37,731 nt of DNA from the NCBI GenBank assembly GCA_021811265.1, contig JAJZPH010000016.1:1-37731 (forward strand), written 5' to 3'. Below are positions 26,175 through 34,287 of the stretch, piece by piece; position 1 is the stretch's first letter, and each line of letters begins with the position of its first letter. Made by a program: the position numbers and the translations under genes. The notes under the pieces are model-generated. The model was not told where the DNA came from and made no database searches. It saw nothing but the letters and a program-made list of their open reading frames with translations. Origin of the DNA: a bacterium (GTDB lineage: Bacteria > Chlamydiota > Chlamydiia > Chlamydiales > SM23-39).

Positions 26175-26753
26175 TTGAGCACCAAGTCAATAGATCAAAA
26201 ATTTTCTGCCCATCTGCATCTTGCACAAAGCTACTGGAATGCATTCTTGCAACCAGACGATCATGTGATTGATGCTACCTGCGGCAATGGTTATGATACT
26301 CTTTATCTTGCGCAAAAAGTACCAAAAGGAAAAGTATACGCTTTTGACATTCAAGAAATTGCACTAAAAAATACCTCGCAATTGCTCAAAGAGCATCAGA
26401 TGGAGGATAGGGTCTTGCTTTTCCACTCTTCTCATGAAAATTTCTCTCTCATTCCCTCTCAAAAGATTCGCCTCATAGTCTATAACTTGGGCTACCTGCC
26501 TCGAGGAGACAAACGCATCACTACCCAAGCCTCTTCTTCAAAAAGCAGTGTGCAGCAAGCACTCGTTCTCTGCCAAAAAAGCAAAGGCGCTATAAGTATT
26601 ATGTGCTATCCCGGCCACGAAGAGGGGAAAAAAGAGCAAGCAGATCTCTTGCAAGAGCTAGAAAAGCAAAATGCAAAAAAATGGCAAGTCGCCCACCATC
26701 AATGGATCAACCGCGCAAATGCTCCTTGTCTTTTTTGGGTACAAGCCATTTAA
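26175..26753 (+). CDS. YtqB/MnmM-like SAM-dependent methyltransferase
   Basis: The 192-aa class I methyltransferase has motif I DATCGNGYDTLYLA (about 34-47), an acidic end of strand 2 (AFDIQ), and the signature NLGYLPRGDK (about 109-118), which marks the group formerly called putative rRNA methylases (PF06962). Bacillus YtqB of this family is MnmM, which methylates the wobble uridine side chain (nm5s2U34) of certain tRNAs; the same role is likely but unproven here. The start is TTG with AAGGAG at ideal spacing. The stop codon TAA overlaps the five-base target duplication of the following mobile element, so the gene end is intact. Confidence 0.85.
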   Translation: MSTKSIDQKFSAHLHLAQSYWNAFLQPDDHVIDATCGNGYDTLYLAQKVPKGKVYAFDIQEIALKNTSQLLKEHQMEDRVLLFHSSHENFSLIPSQKIRLIVYNLGYLPRGDKRITTQASSSKSSVQQALVLCQKSKGAISIMCYPGHEEGKKEQADLLQELEKQNAKKWQVAHHQWINRANAPCLFWVQAI

Positions 26754-26756
26754 GCA

Positions 26757-26925
26757 AACGCGAGTTTTGGATATGCCGCTCTATGAAAAAGGCAGATATT
26801 TCAGATGATTTAACAACCAAAATTGGGAAAATAGAGGTCGAAGGCGCCCTCATTTTCCCAATTTTGGTTGTTAAATCGCTGAAAGATAGCCCTTTTTCAT
26901 GAGTGCCTTATCCAAAACTCGCGTT
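26757..26925. mobile_element. MITE-like palindromic element, copy 2
   Basis: The sequence is identical over all 169 bases to the copy at 21305-21473. It is flanked by a perfect five-base direct repeat AAGCA (26752-26756 and 26926-26930), as expected for transposition with target duplication. It lies between the convergent methyltransferase and Inc-like genes. Short reading frames running into it are not genes. Confidence 0.93.
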
Positions 26926-27274
26926 AAGCAAGACAATCCGTTCCCTCTACGACTGATTCGCCATGGTCTTTTTTGCATAGAAACCTTACAGCCACACAAG
27001 CTGTTAGTGCTATACCCACCATAAAAAAAGCACCAGCAGTCATAACCAACGGATATTTTTTCTCCGCAGGAGCAAATGCACAAATACCCAAAAAAACCCA
27101 CCCCCCAAGAAGGCCTATTGATTGTACAACCCCTCTAATTTTCTGATTTCTTGTTTGGCAATCGCCAAAACAACACCTTGTGTCTCGATCCGTTGAAGCA
27201 TTTGCGTGAATAGTTAATCCACTCTGAAACCTCGTAGTGTTTATGGTAAGGTATTGACTTTCTGCAGCTGACAT
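26924..27274 (-). CDS. Small Inc-like protein with paired membrane helices
   Basis: The 116-aa protein has a polar, threonine/cysteine-containing N-terminal half (1-47), then two hydrophobic helices (about 48-68 and 77-97) separated by a loop of about eight residues (FAPAEKKYP), and a short charged tail. This bilobed hydrophobic block without a cleavable signal peptide is the feature used to predict chlamydial inclusion-membrane proteins. The ATG at 27274 is chosen because GGGAGGAG lies directly before it; a GTG four codons upstream would contain that site. The TAA stop is made by the last two bases of the mobile element plus one base of the target duplication. Function unknown. Confidence 0.65.
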   Translation of the reverse strand: MSAAESQYLTINTTRFQSGLTIHANASTDRDTRCCFGDCQTRNQKIRGVVQSIGLLGGWVFLGICAFAPAEKKYPLVMTAGAFFMVGIALTACVAVRFLCKKDHGESVVEGTDCLA

Positions 27275-27304
27275 GACTCCTCCCACTGTAATAAATGTAC
27301 CATA

Positions 27305-27374
27305 AGGAACTGCCCAAGAATAAAATGGACTATTTCGCGCGGTGGAATATACACAAAGAACTTGGACAGTTCCT
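27305..27374. repeat. Inverted repeat in a divergent intergenic region
   Basis: AGGAACTGCCCAAG at 27305-27318 and CTTGGACAGTTCCT at 27361-27374 are inverted copies with one mismatch in 14, separated by 42 bases. The region is the promoter space between the Inc-like gene and the next gene. It may be an operator, or the ends of a small decayed mobile element. Confidence 0.55.
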
Positions 27375-27510
27375 AACTGTCTCTTGCGCGGTTGATTTTA
27401 GAATTGCACAGTCATTTTTGGCGAGTGCGTTTCTCAGAAAAAAGGGCGATCACGTTTGCAAAAAAGTCGTGCAACACCCTCTAAACAAACGAAAATTAAA
27501 AAATTTTTAT

Positions 27511-27539
27511 TTGCCAATTTGTTCAATTTATGTTACAAA
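27511..27539 (+). promoter_or_regulatory. Promoter for the small unknown gene
   Basis: TTGCCA and TACAAA are separated by 17 bases and predict a leader of about 17 bases before the ATG at 27563. Confidence 0.5.
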
Positions 27540-27562
27540 AACAAATAAAGAGAGAAACAATT

Positions 27563-27913
27563 ATGACAGATAATTATTCTGTTTTTTCAGATAAAGCACC
27601 TTCATTATTTTCATTTGATATCAAAGAAAATGAGCTTTCCGCCTTTCATCCACAAACAAACGAAACCTTTTACTACTTTCTCCATCCCGAGCAAAGCGCA
27701 TTCTCTTACGAAACAAACAAAGAAAAAAAGGTTGTGCAAGTCTTTCTCGATCTGGGAGATCAAAAAGCAGAAATTACGCAAAATGACATTCTGCGCTCTG
27801 CTGCCAAAGCGTATCATTTGTGGAAACACTATTCCAAAAAAGATCATCCCTTCGTCTTCCATGAACTCTGTGCAACAAAAAAGACACCGCAAATTTCTTC
27901 AGAAGATCCATAA
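27563..27913 (+). CDS. Hypothetical protein, 116 aa
   Basis: I do not recognise this protein. It is soluble, acidic in its first half and rich in phenylalanine and tyrosine (FHPQTNETFYYFLHPEQSAF), with a basic helix near residues 80-100. The ATG at 27563 is preferred over an upstream in-frame ATG at 27530 because it follows an AGAGAG stretch and fits the promoter just upstream. It is a single-gene unit ending before the multi-hairpin repeat. Confidence 0.65.
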   Translation: MTDNYSVFSDKAPSLFSFDIKENELSAFHPQTNETFYYFLHPEQSAFSYETNKEKKVVQVFLDLGDQKAEITQNDILRSAAKAYHLWKHYSKKDHPFVFHELCATKKTPQISSEDP

Positions 27914-27935
27914 GAGTTCTGGCAATGCTTTCAAC

Positions 27936-28048
27936 TTAAGGGGCTTCGCCCCTAAAAGCCCCACCAAAGGACTTCAAGTCCTTTGGAAACCTAAAACACT
28001 CGCTCTACGGGTATGCCCTTTGGGCAGAGCCCGAGAGCGCAGCTCTCG
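27936..28048. repeat. Multi-hairpin interspersed repeat, copy B
   Basis: This copy shares the same order of stem-loops as the repeat at 5861-5986. In the second stem two bases differ from copy A, and the changes keep pairing (T-G becomes T-A), which suggests that the fold matters. It lies between two convergent genes, as copy A does. Confidence 0.85.
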
Positions 28049-28074
28049 AATCCTCAAAGAGTTCAAACCACTTT

Positions 28075-29307
28075 CTATTCGCAAGAGACTTCAAGAGAAG
28101 CCTCTTTTTTTGCCTCAGGCTGCGGGTAGCTTTCTTTCATCAAAAAGACCATCAAAATACTCAAAGCAATTCCGATGGGAATTGCAATCATTGCAGAATT
28201 GATGGAACTCTTTGCAACGAGCCATCCCACAAAAGGAAGACCTAGGCCATATCCACCGCCCATGATGAGAATGGTAGCAAAACTAAGCGCGCTTGCCGAC
28301 AGCTCTTTCTGATTGCTCTCGGCAATTGCTGGATAACCTATAACTTGCGATGCGCTCGTAAACCCAACGAGAAAAAAGAGAAGATAAAGAAGAGGAGCAT
28401 TCCATACAGTCACATATTGCAAAAGGAGCATAAAAATAAGACAAAAAATTGCTCCGAGAAGCATCGCTGGCTTTCTTTTTTGTATGCGGTCGGAAAGCCA
28501 TCCAAAAAAAGGCGAGCCCACAATCATACCAAAAAAAAGCATCGAAATAATAGAGGCAGCAACCACAGAAGAAAGAGCGTATGTTTTTGTAATCAAATCA
28601 ATGCCGAAAAGAGCTCCCAAAATCGCAATGGGCAAGTTCAATAGAGAAACAAAAAAACCTCCATACCAGTTTTGTGAAACACAAAAAACTTTTTTCAAGC
28701 TTACTTTGATGGGCAGTGCTTTAGCATCCTCTTCTTTTTTTATCGATGAGAAAGGAACCACCCACCAAAGAATCAAGCTAATGCATACTCCAAAAAGAGA
28801 AACCCCGAAAAGAGCATATCTCCATCCGACCGCAAGGATCAGTAAAGAAAGAGGCGTTTGCGCCATCACCCCTCCCAGCATGCCAATCATCACAATAAGA
28901 GAGCTTGCAAGCGCCATTTTTCGAGCAGGAAGATGAGAAGAGGAGAGTTTCAAACAGATAATAAGGCCAAAAGACATCATCACGCCGCAGAAAAAACGGC
29001 CAAAAGCCGCAAGAAAAAGAGAAGAAGAAGAGGCAAAAATGCACGTGCCTAGGATCGCAATTCCCATATTGATGAGCATGAGATTTTTGGTTGCAAAGCG
29101 ATCCAAAAGAAGGCCTGCCGGCAAAAGGAAGAGGACATTTCCATAAAAATAGCTACCCGACAACAATCCAAGCTCTGATGCGCTTATTTGCAAATCCTGT
29201 AAAAGATACTGCCCCAGAGGCGCCATCAGATTGACTTGAAGAAATGCGTAAAAGAAAAAAAGAGCTCCTACTAGGGAAATTACCCATCCTTTGTACTCGG
29301 CATTCAT
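28075..29307 (-). CDS. MFS transporter, last gene of the V-ATPase-deoC operon
   Basis: The 410-aa inner-membrane protein has about twelve hydrophobic helices. The loop between helices 2 and 3 reads LPAGLLLDRFATKNLM and the matching loop in the second half reads GWLSDRIQKRKP, both typical of the major facilitator superfamily. The substrate cannot be told from the sequence. Its ATG overlaps the deoC stop codon as ATGA, so translation is coupled to deoC and the carrier may handle a compound linked to deoxyribose metabolism; this is inference from position only. A charged tail follows the last helix. Confidence 0.85.
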   Translation of the reverse strand: MNAEYKGWVISLVGALFFFYAFLQVNLMAPLGQYLLQDLQISASELGLLSGSYFYGNVLFLLPAGLLLDRFATKNLMLINMGIAILGTCIFASSSSLFLAAFGRFFCGVMMSFGLIICLKLSSSHLPARKMALASSLIVMIGMLGGVMAQTPLSLLILAVGWRYALFGVSLFGVCISLILWWVVPFSSIKKEEDAKALPIKVSLKKVFCVSQNWYGGFFVSLLNLPIAILGALFGIDLITKTYALSSVVAASIISMLFFGMIVGSPFFGWLSDRIQKRKPAMLLGAIFCLIFMLLLQYVTVWNAPLLYLLFFLVGFTSASQVIGYPAIAESNQKELSASALSFATILIMGGGYGLGLPFVGWLVAKSSINSAMIAIPIGIALSILMVFLMKESYPQPEAKKEASLEVSCE

Positions 29308-29966
29308 GATTTTTCCTCCATGATGGTTACAGATGAAGAGGTGCCAATGCGATCGGCCCCCGCCTCCATCATTTTCAAGGCATCGCTCTTCGTGCGAATG
29401 CCACCACTTGCTTTGACTCCAAATTCTCTACCAACAACTTCTCGCATCAAGCGCACGTCGGAAACTGTCGCTCCCGCTTTACCGAAGCCTGTACTAGTTT
29501 TCACAAAAAGAGCCCCCGCAGCCTTCGCAAGAGCAGATGCAATTTTCTTTTCATCATCGCTCAAAAGACAGGTTTCGAGAATGACTTTGACAGCAACAGG
29601 TTTTACTGCTTCGACCACTTCCCGAATATCTTGAAAGACCAAGGCATAATTTTTTGATTTCAAAGCGCCAATGTTCATCACCATGTCGATCTCTTTCGCA
29701 CCACTATTGATCGCTTCTTTTGCTTCAAAAGCTTTGATCGAAGATTGGCTTGCCCCTAAAGGAAAACCAACTACCGCCACGATAAAGGGTTTTTTCCCAT
29801 CTAACATTTCGGCAGCAGCGGCTACATGTGCTACATTCAAACAAACCGCCTTGAATCCAAAACGGATCGCCTCCTGACATGCCATGCGCACATCGTCCAC
29901 AGTTGCATCTGCCCGAAGAAGAGCATGTTCAATTACCCCTGCAAGATCTATCGGTTTTTTTGTCAT
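29304..29966 (-). CDS. deoC: Deoxyribose-phosphate aldolase
   Basis: The 220-aa TIM-barrel enzyme splits 2-deoxyribose-5-phosphate into glyceraldehyde-3-phosphate and acetaldehyde during deoxynucleoside breakdown. The Schiff-base lysine lies in FVKTSTGFG (about 155-163), the second active lysine in VKASGGIRT (about 190-198), and the VVGFPLGAS and EIDMVMNIGALK strands are intact. The ATG at 29966 follows GGGGA at good spacing; a TTG at 29990 would overlap the preceding gene. It lies 16 bases after the V-ATPase K gene and overlaps the MFS gene by four bases, so it is part of the same operon. Confidence 0.93.
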   Translation of the reverse strand: MTKKPIDLAGVIEHALLRADATVDDVRMACQEAIRFGFKAVCLNVAHVAAAAEMLDGKKPFIVAVVGFPLGASQSSIKAFEAKEAINSGAKEIDMVMNIGALKSKNYALVFQDIREVVEAVKPVAVKVILETCLLSDDEKKIASALAKAAGALFVKTSTGFGKAGATVSDVRLMREVVGREFGVKASGGIRTKSDALKMMEAGADRIGTSSSVTIMEEKS

Positions 29967-29982
29967 ATTTCCCCGCACTTGA

Positions 29983-30408
29983 TTATTCAATCAGAAGAAG
30001 CGCAAAGACAAAAGCAAAGATAGCAAACGACTCAATAATTCCAGCCGCTACCGCGCATTTTCCAAAAATTGCCGGCTGTTTGGCAGATGCTTGAATGGCC
30101 GTTGAGATGACTTTCCCTTGAAAAATCGAACTTCCCATAAAGGCAAGTCCTACAAAGAGACCAATCCCAATAGCTGACAAGGGAGAAAGCCCCCCTGCCT
30201 TAATGCTATTATTCATAAACACCATCAGCACCATTGCATAGATAGATTGAGAAGCGGGCAGGGTAGTCAAACCAATAAATTTTCCATGCCCCTCTTCTAC
30301 ATGTGTCATAGCGCCATGCGATGCCATTCCTGCAATCCCGCATCCCACACAGCTACCAAAACAACCAAGTCCCAAAACAATGGCTGGCCCAATCATATTG
30401 AAATCCAT
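29983..30408 (-). CDS. atpK: V-type ATPase subunit K (proteolipid)
   Basis: The 141-aa protein forms the rotating membrane ring that carries ions. It has four helices in two hairpins. The first hairpin has LPASQSIY (50-57) with Q54, the third helix ends at FQGK (Q97), and the last helix has IIESFAIF with the ion-carrying E126. In the Na+-driven Enterococcus hirae NtpK ring the ligands are L61, T64, Q65, Q110 and E139; all match here except that the threonine is serine, which suggests Na+ rather than H+. AAGGAG precedes the ATG. Confidence 0.94.
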   Translation of the reverse strand: MDFNMIGPAIVLGLGCFGSCVGCGIAGMASHGAMTHVEEGHGKFIGLTTLPASQSIYAMVLMVFMNNSIKAGGLSPLSAIGIGLFVGLAFMGSSIFQGKVISTAIQASAKQPAIFGKCAVAAGIIESFAIFAFVFALLLIE

Positions 30409-30424
30409 GATATTCTCCTTTTTT

Positions 30425-32356
30425 TCACGTTCCTTGGGTATGTTTCAACAATTTTAATGGCTGAAAAAGCTTTCCATCTCCTATGAAGCTATAGTGATAG
30501 AACTCGATAAAATTCAAACGCAGTCCATGGATCACCCCTCCCATAATCCCCAATTGAAAATTGATCAGGTGTCCCAAAAGAATCACAATCCAGCCTACAT
30601 AGATTGGCATTCCCATCCCCAGCATGTTAAAAGTCACCGCAAGCATTGCAGAAGAAAGGCCAAAAGCATAGAGCCGCAAGTAGGAAAGAATATCGGATAA
30701 AATTTGCACCGACTTTGTCACCTCATCCCATCCAGAAAGCTTTTTTTCCACCAAAGCAAGAAGGACTGCAAGGCCAAGACCGCTGTAGAGAAGAAGAGGC
30801 CCAATGGTATAAGCGGCCGATTTGGTGATCCATCCCATGAAAACTAAAAGTGAGGTCGCATGCAAAACAGAGGGAAAATAGAGATATCCTCCAAGAATAA
30901 AGAGCACCCAGCCAAGAGCTGGCCAGTTGCGAAAAAGATAGCGTATAAGGGAAATGGAAATATGGATAGCTCCGACCAACAGCGAAATTTCCAAGAGAAT
31001 GTTTTTCTTAAACACATCAAAAGCAGTGTAGTGCAAAGCTCCTGCCTTATCCTTTTCGACAGCTTTTAACAAGAAATCTTTGCCATTGACGGCATGCACC
31101 ACATCGGGACATTTGATCGCCCAAAAATGATAGATGTCATCTTTCCTCTTCAGGTGGTAAGAAGCCTTTTTTTCAGCGATTCGATCGATGACCAGATAAT
31201 CACTCACAAAAGACGTGGGAGATGTCTCTATCCCCAAAAAAGATCCGCTCAAAGCGCCCCATCCCATACAGGCAAAACCGATGACAAACAGAGTCTGGTT
31301 GAACCTCTTCATCGCACCCTGCTTGTCGAGCTTTTTGAATCGAATGAAAAAGGCGATCGCCAAATAGATCAGCCCATATCCCGCATCAGAAATGATCATG
31401 GCAAAGAAAAGAATGAAAAACCAAAAGACCAAACGGGAAGGATCGCGATCCTCAATGGAAGGAATATCATAGATTTTTACAAAATCTTCTCCCAGCTTAC
31501 CAGCTTTTGTGTTCTCCAGATAGGTAGGAATGCGGTCTTCTTTCTCAATAGCAGTTTCTTCCCAGTTCACGGCAAATTCCTTCACAAGGGAAAGAAACTC
31601 TTCCATTTTGCTCTCTGGGACCCACGCTTCTATCATGAACAGCCTCTCTTCCAAAACCCGTGCGATGCTCTCTTTCGCTTCTCGGAGGTGGTACTCATTG
31701 AGTTTTTCAATGAGCACCCGTTGAAAGTGTTTGGAATAAGATGCGAGAGACTCTAACTCCTGGGAATATTGATTCGTCTTCCAGAGCACTTGTTGCAATT
31801 CCTCTTCCAGAGCTCCTAGCGGTTTTTCTATCACTACCTCCGTCACGCGGGGAATCTTTCTCTTTTCCTTTGCAATCGAAACGAAATAATCAAGGTCATA
31901 TTCCGTCCCGATGTAGATGAGATCTCGAGGAAGCACTCTTCGATCCCGCAATGAGGAGGGAACTTCAAAAAACTGCAAAAATCGCTTCGATTCTTTTTGC
32001 ACAGCTATAAACTCTTCCCATGAAAAATGGCCAAATGGAGCCACCCGTGCGATCTCTGCGCGCAGACTTTTTTCCTTCTCTTGCAGATGCTGCATCTGTG
32101 CATGGAGAAACCCTACCCGAATCGCAGCTTCTTGCAAAGAAGGAAAGGCCTCTTCTGTCGGAGAACTGCTAGGGGGAACATGGCGTAAAATTTTAATTGC
32201 TTCGACAAGCTCGCGAATCGACGCAGGGATCTCGCTTGCCTTCTTCGTAGATTCTCTTGTGAATTCAATACAACCGACTTCTTGCGCTTCTTTAAAAAAG
32301 AGATCGACTTGATCCTTGATTCCATAAATCAAAACCTTTTTGACGGGAATGATCAT
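30425..32356 (-). CDS. atpI: V-type ATPase subunit I (membrane stator, a-subunit)
   Basis: The 643-aa subunit forms the static ion channel next to the K ring. The N-terminal half (about 1-330) is a cytoplasmic arm with coiled coils; the C-terminal half has about seven to eight membrane helices beginning at LVFWFFILFFAMIISDAGYG. The essential channel arginine is in SYLRLYAFGLS (about 570), matching SYLRLWALSLA in the eukaryotic a-subunit. Its ATG overlaps the stop of the D gene as ATGA. Confidence 0.94.
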   Translation of the reverse strand: MIIPVKKVLIYGIKDQVDLFFKEAQEVGCIEFTRESTKKASEIPASIRELVEAIKILRHVPPSSSPTEEAFPSLQEAAIRVGFLHAQMQHLQEKEKSLRAEIARVAPFGHFSWEEFIAVQKESKRFLQFFEVPSSLRDRRVLPRDLIYIGTEYDLDYFVSIAKEKRKIPRVTEVVIEKPLGALEEELQQVLWKTNQYSQELESLASYSKHFQRVLIEKLNEYHLREAKESIARVLEERLFMIEAWVPESKMEEFLSLVKEFAVNWEETAIEKEDRIPTYLENTKAGKLGEDFVKIYDIPSIEDRDPSRLVFWFFILFFAMIISDAGYGLIYLAIAFFIRFKKLDKQGAMKRFNQTLFVIGFACMGWGALSGSFLGIETSPTSFVSDYLVIDRIAEKKASYHLKRKDDIYHFWAIKCPDVVHAVNGKDFLLKAVEKDKAGALHYTAFDVFKKNILLEISLLVGAIHISISLIRYLFRNWPALGWVLFILGGYLYFPSVLHATSLLVFMGWITKSAAYTIGPLLLYSGLGLAVLLALVEKKLSGWDEVTKSVQILSDILSYLRLYAFGLSSAMLAVTFNMLGMGMPIYVGWIVILLGHLINFQLGIMGGVIHGLRLNFIEFYHYSFIGDGKLFQPLKLLKHTQGT

Positions 32357-32958
32357 TCGTTTGTCTCCTCAATTTTTTTCTTTGCGACCTTTGCGCGAGA
32401 AATAGCAGCAAGCTCTTGGTCTCCTAGGAAAATTTTAACCTTTTTTATGTTCTCCAGAATGCGCGGAATTAGGATTTTTTCAAACAAATTGACGCGAATG
32501 GAAACATCTCTTAGCTCTTTTTCCAAGGCGCGCCTTTTTTCTTCAAAAACAGATAACATTTCTCTTTGCGTGATGAGGTGGCGCAGCTTTTCAATCGCAC
32601 CGTCCATCCAGGCAGGAGTGTCAAAAAGAAAAAAAGGAGAGAAGCGAAAAGTCACTTTCTCAAAAATAGGCAGCTCTACTCCCGCGATATTTTCGTAAAA
32701 CTTTTCCACATGCTGCACCTGGCAAAAAAGGCGAACACTCCTCTCATAGCATTCATCTAAAAGGCTTGCAAAGGCATCTACCTCTTTTTTTGCCTCATCT
32801 CTTTTTTTTTGGCACTGCAGGATCTCTTGCAAAGCATTATTGATTTCTACTTGTAGCATGAACTTTTTCAAGCGAAGGGTGGGCAAATAGGTTTTGAGCT
32901 GCTTGAGCTTTGCCTCTTCATCGCGCAATCCCATTTTTGTCAGCTTAATATTTGCCAT
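32353..32958 (-). CDS. atpD: V-type ATPase subunit D (central shaft)
   Basis: The 201-aa, almost fully helical protein is the rotor shaft that couples the A3B3 head to the membrane ring. The N-terminal helix (IKLTKMGLRDEEAKLKQLKTYLPTLRLKKFMLQVEI) and the long C-terminal helix (RVNLFEKILIPRILENIKKVKIFLGDQEL) match the subunit D antiparallel coiled coil. It lies 9 bases after the B gene and overlaps the I gene by four bases. Confidence 0.92.
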   Translation of the reverse strand: MANIKLTKMGLRDEEAKLKQLKTYLPTLRLKKFMLQVEINNALQEILQCQKKRDEAKKEVDAFASLLDECYERSVRLFCQVQHVEKFYENIAGVELPIFEKVTFRFSPFFLFDTPAWMDGAIEKLRHLITQREMLSVFEEKRRALEKELRDVSIRVNLFEKILIPRILENIKKVKIFLGDQELAAISRAKVAKKKIEETNE

Positions 32959-32967
32959 ATTCTTTTC

Positions 32968-34287
32968 CTACTGATGAGGCCAATATTTTTCCAAAAGCTG
33001 CTTCTTAATTCCCACTTCTTCCGGAGCAAAACATTCCGATAAGATCATCCAGCCCAAATCGAGGGCTTTTTCCAAAGGAATGTTGACCTCTAGCGACATG
33101 AGTTTTTCTTCAAACAAAGTAGCGTATCGGATCAATTTTTCATCCCAACGAGAAAGTTTGAAACCCATGGCACTGCGGTCCCTTGCTTTTTTTGCATCGG
33201 CATAGTTGCGAATCATCACGTTGGCAAGCTCTCCGTGATCTTCACGGGTAACCTTGCCAATCACCTGCTGCTTCAAACGAGAAAGAGAGCCAAAGGGATC
33301 GATCTTTCCATCATGGAGATAATACTGACCTTCAGTAATGTAGCCGATATTGTCTGGAACTGGATGGGTAACATCTCCCCCCGGCATCGTCACCACAGAA
33401 ACAATGGTAATCGAACCACTCTTTTCATTTTCTTTTGTCTTGGCAAACTCCACTGCCTTTTCGTAGCGGGCAGCTAAGTCGGAATAAAGAGATCCAGGAT
33501 ACCCTCGATTGGAAGGAACCTGGTCCATCGTAATGGCAATTTCCTTAATCGCATCCGCAAAAGCAGTCATATCTGTCAAAAGGACCAGGACCGTCTTGCC
33601 ATTCATTGCAAAGCGCTCTGCACAGGCAAGGGCCATATCGGGAACAAGAAGGCATTCTACCTGTGGATCGGTTGCTAGGTGGACAAACATCACTGTTTTG
33701 TTCATCGAACCCGATTTTTCGGCATTTTCAATAAAACTAAGATAATCGTCAAAGCGAAGTCCCATGCCTCCAATAATTACCACATCGGCATCTGTCTGGT
33801 TTGCAATACGCATCAGAAGAGCATTGTAGGGCTCTCCCGCTATTGAAAAAATGGGAATCTTCTGTGACTTGACCAGGCAGTTAAAAACATCGATCATCGG
33901 AATGTTTGTATGCACAATTTTTCTAGGAACTATGCGCTCTGTAGGATTAAACGATGGCATAGCAAGATCCACCTTTTCTCCCACAATCTCAGGTCCATGA
34001 TCGATAGGCTGTCCTATGCCGCTCAAACAGCGGCCCAAAAGATTTTCTGTAAATGTCGCCTGCATCTCCCGGTTCAAAAAGGTGACCTGATCTCCTGTAG
34101 AGATTCCTCTGGTATTTTCAAACACTTGTAGAGTTACCAAATCGTTTGCAAACCGCAATACAGATGCAAGGGTCTTTTTTCCATCTTTTTTATGGATCAT
34201 CGCCAGCTCGCCAAGAGAAACCCCCTTGGCTGCAACCGTAATGAGATTTCCGCGCATTCCTAGGATGCGATCATAAATCTTCCTCAT
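32968..34287 (-). CDS. atpB: V-type ATPase subunit B
   Basis: The 439-aa non-catalytic subunit alternates with subunit A in the A3B3 head. The N-terminal barrel (1-70) is followed by the nucleotide-fold domain, where the P-loop position reads [11 protein letters not shown], lacking the GKT of catalytic subunits, as in other B subunits. [19 protein letters not shown] and the [22 protein letters not shown] segment are conserved. The start ATG overlaps the stop of the A gene as ATGA. Confidence 0.95.
   Translation of the reverse strand: MRKIYDRILGMRGNLITVAAKGVSLGELAMIHKKDGKKTLASVLRFANDLVTLQVFENTRGISTGDQVTFLNREMQATFTENLLGRCLSGIGQPIDHGPEIVGEKVDLAMPSFNPTERIVPRKIVHTNIPMIDVFNCLVKSQKIPIFSIAGEPYNALLMRIANQTDADVVIIGGMGLRFDDYLSFIENAEKSGSMNKTVMFVHLATDPQVECLLVPDMALACAERFAMNGKTVLVLLTDMTAFADAIKEIAITMDQVPSNRGYPGSLYSDLAARYEKAVEFAKTKENEKSGSITIVSVVTMPGGDVTHPVPDNIGYITEGQYYLHDGKIDPFGSLSRLKQQVIGKVTREDHGELANVMIRNYADAKKARDRSAMGFKLSRWDEKLIRYATLFEEKLMSLEVNIPLEKALDLGWMILSECFAPEEVGIKKQLLEKYWPHQ

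Noticed and set aside
26603..26902. 99-codon plus-strand frame and 76-codon minus-strand frame through the second MITE
   Set aside because: Both run into the mobile element, and the same partial frame would occur at the other identical copy, so they are not genes.
27295..27573. 92-codon plus-strand frame
   Set aside because: It spans the inverted repeat and the promoter of the next gene, lacks a ribosome binding site and shows no recognisable protein character.
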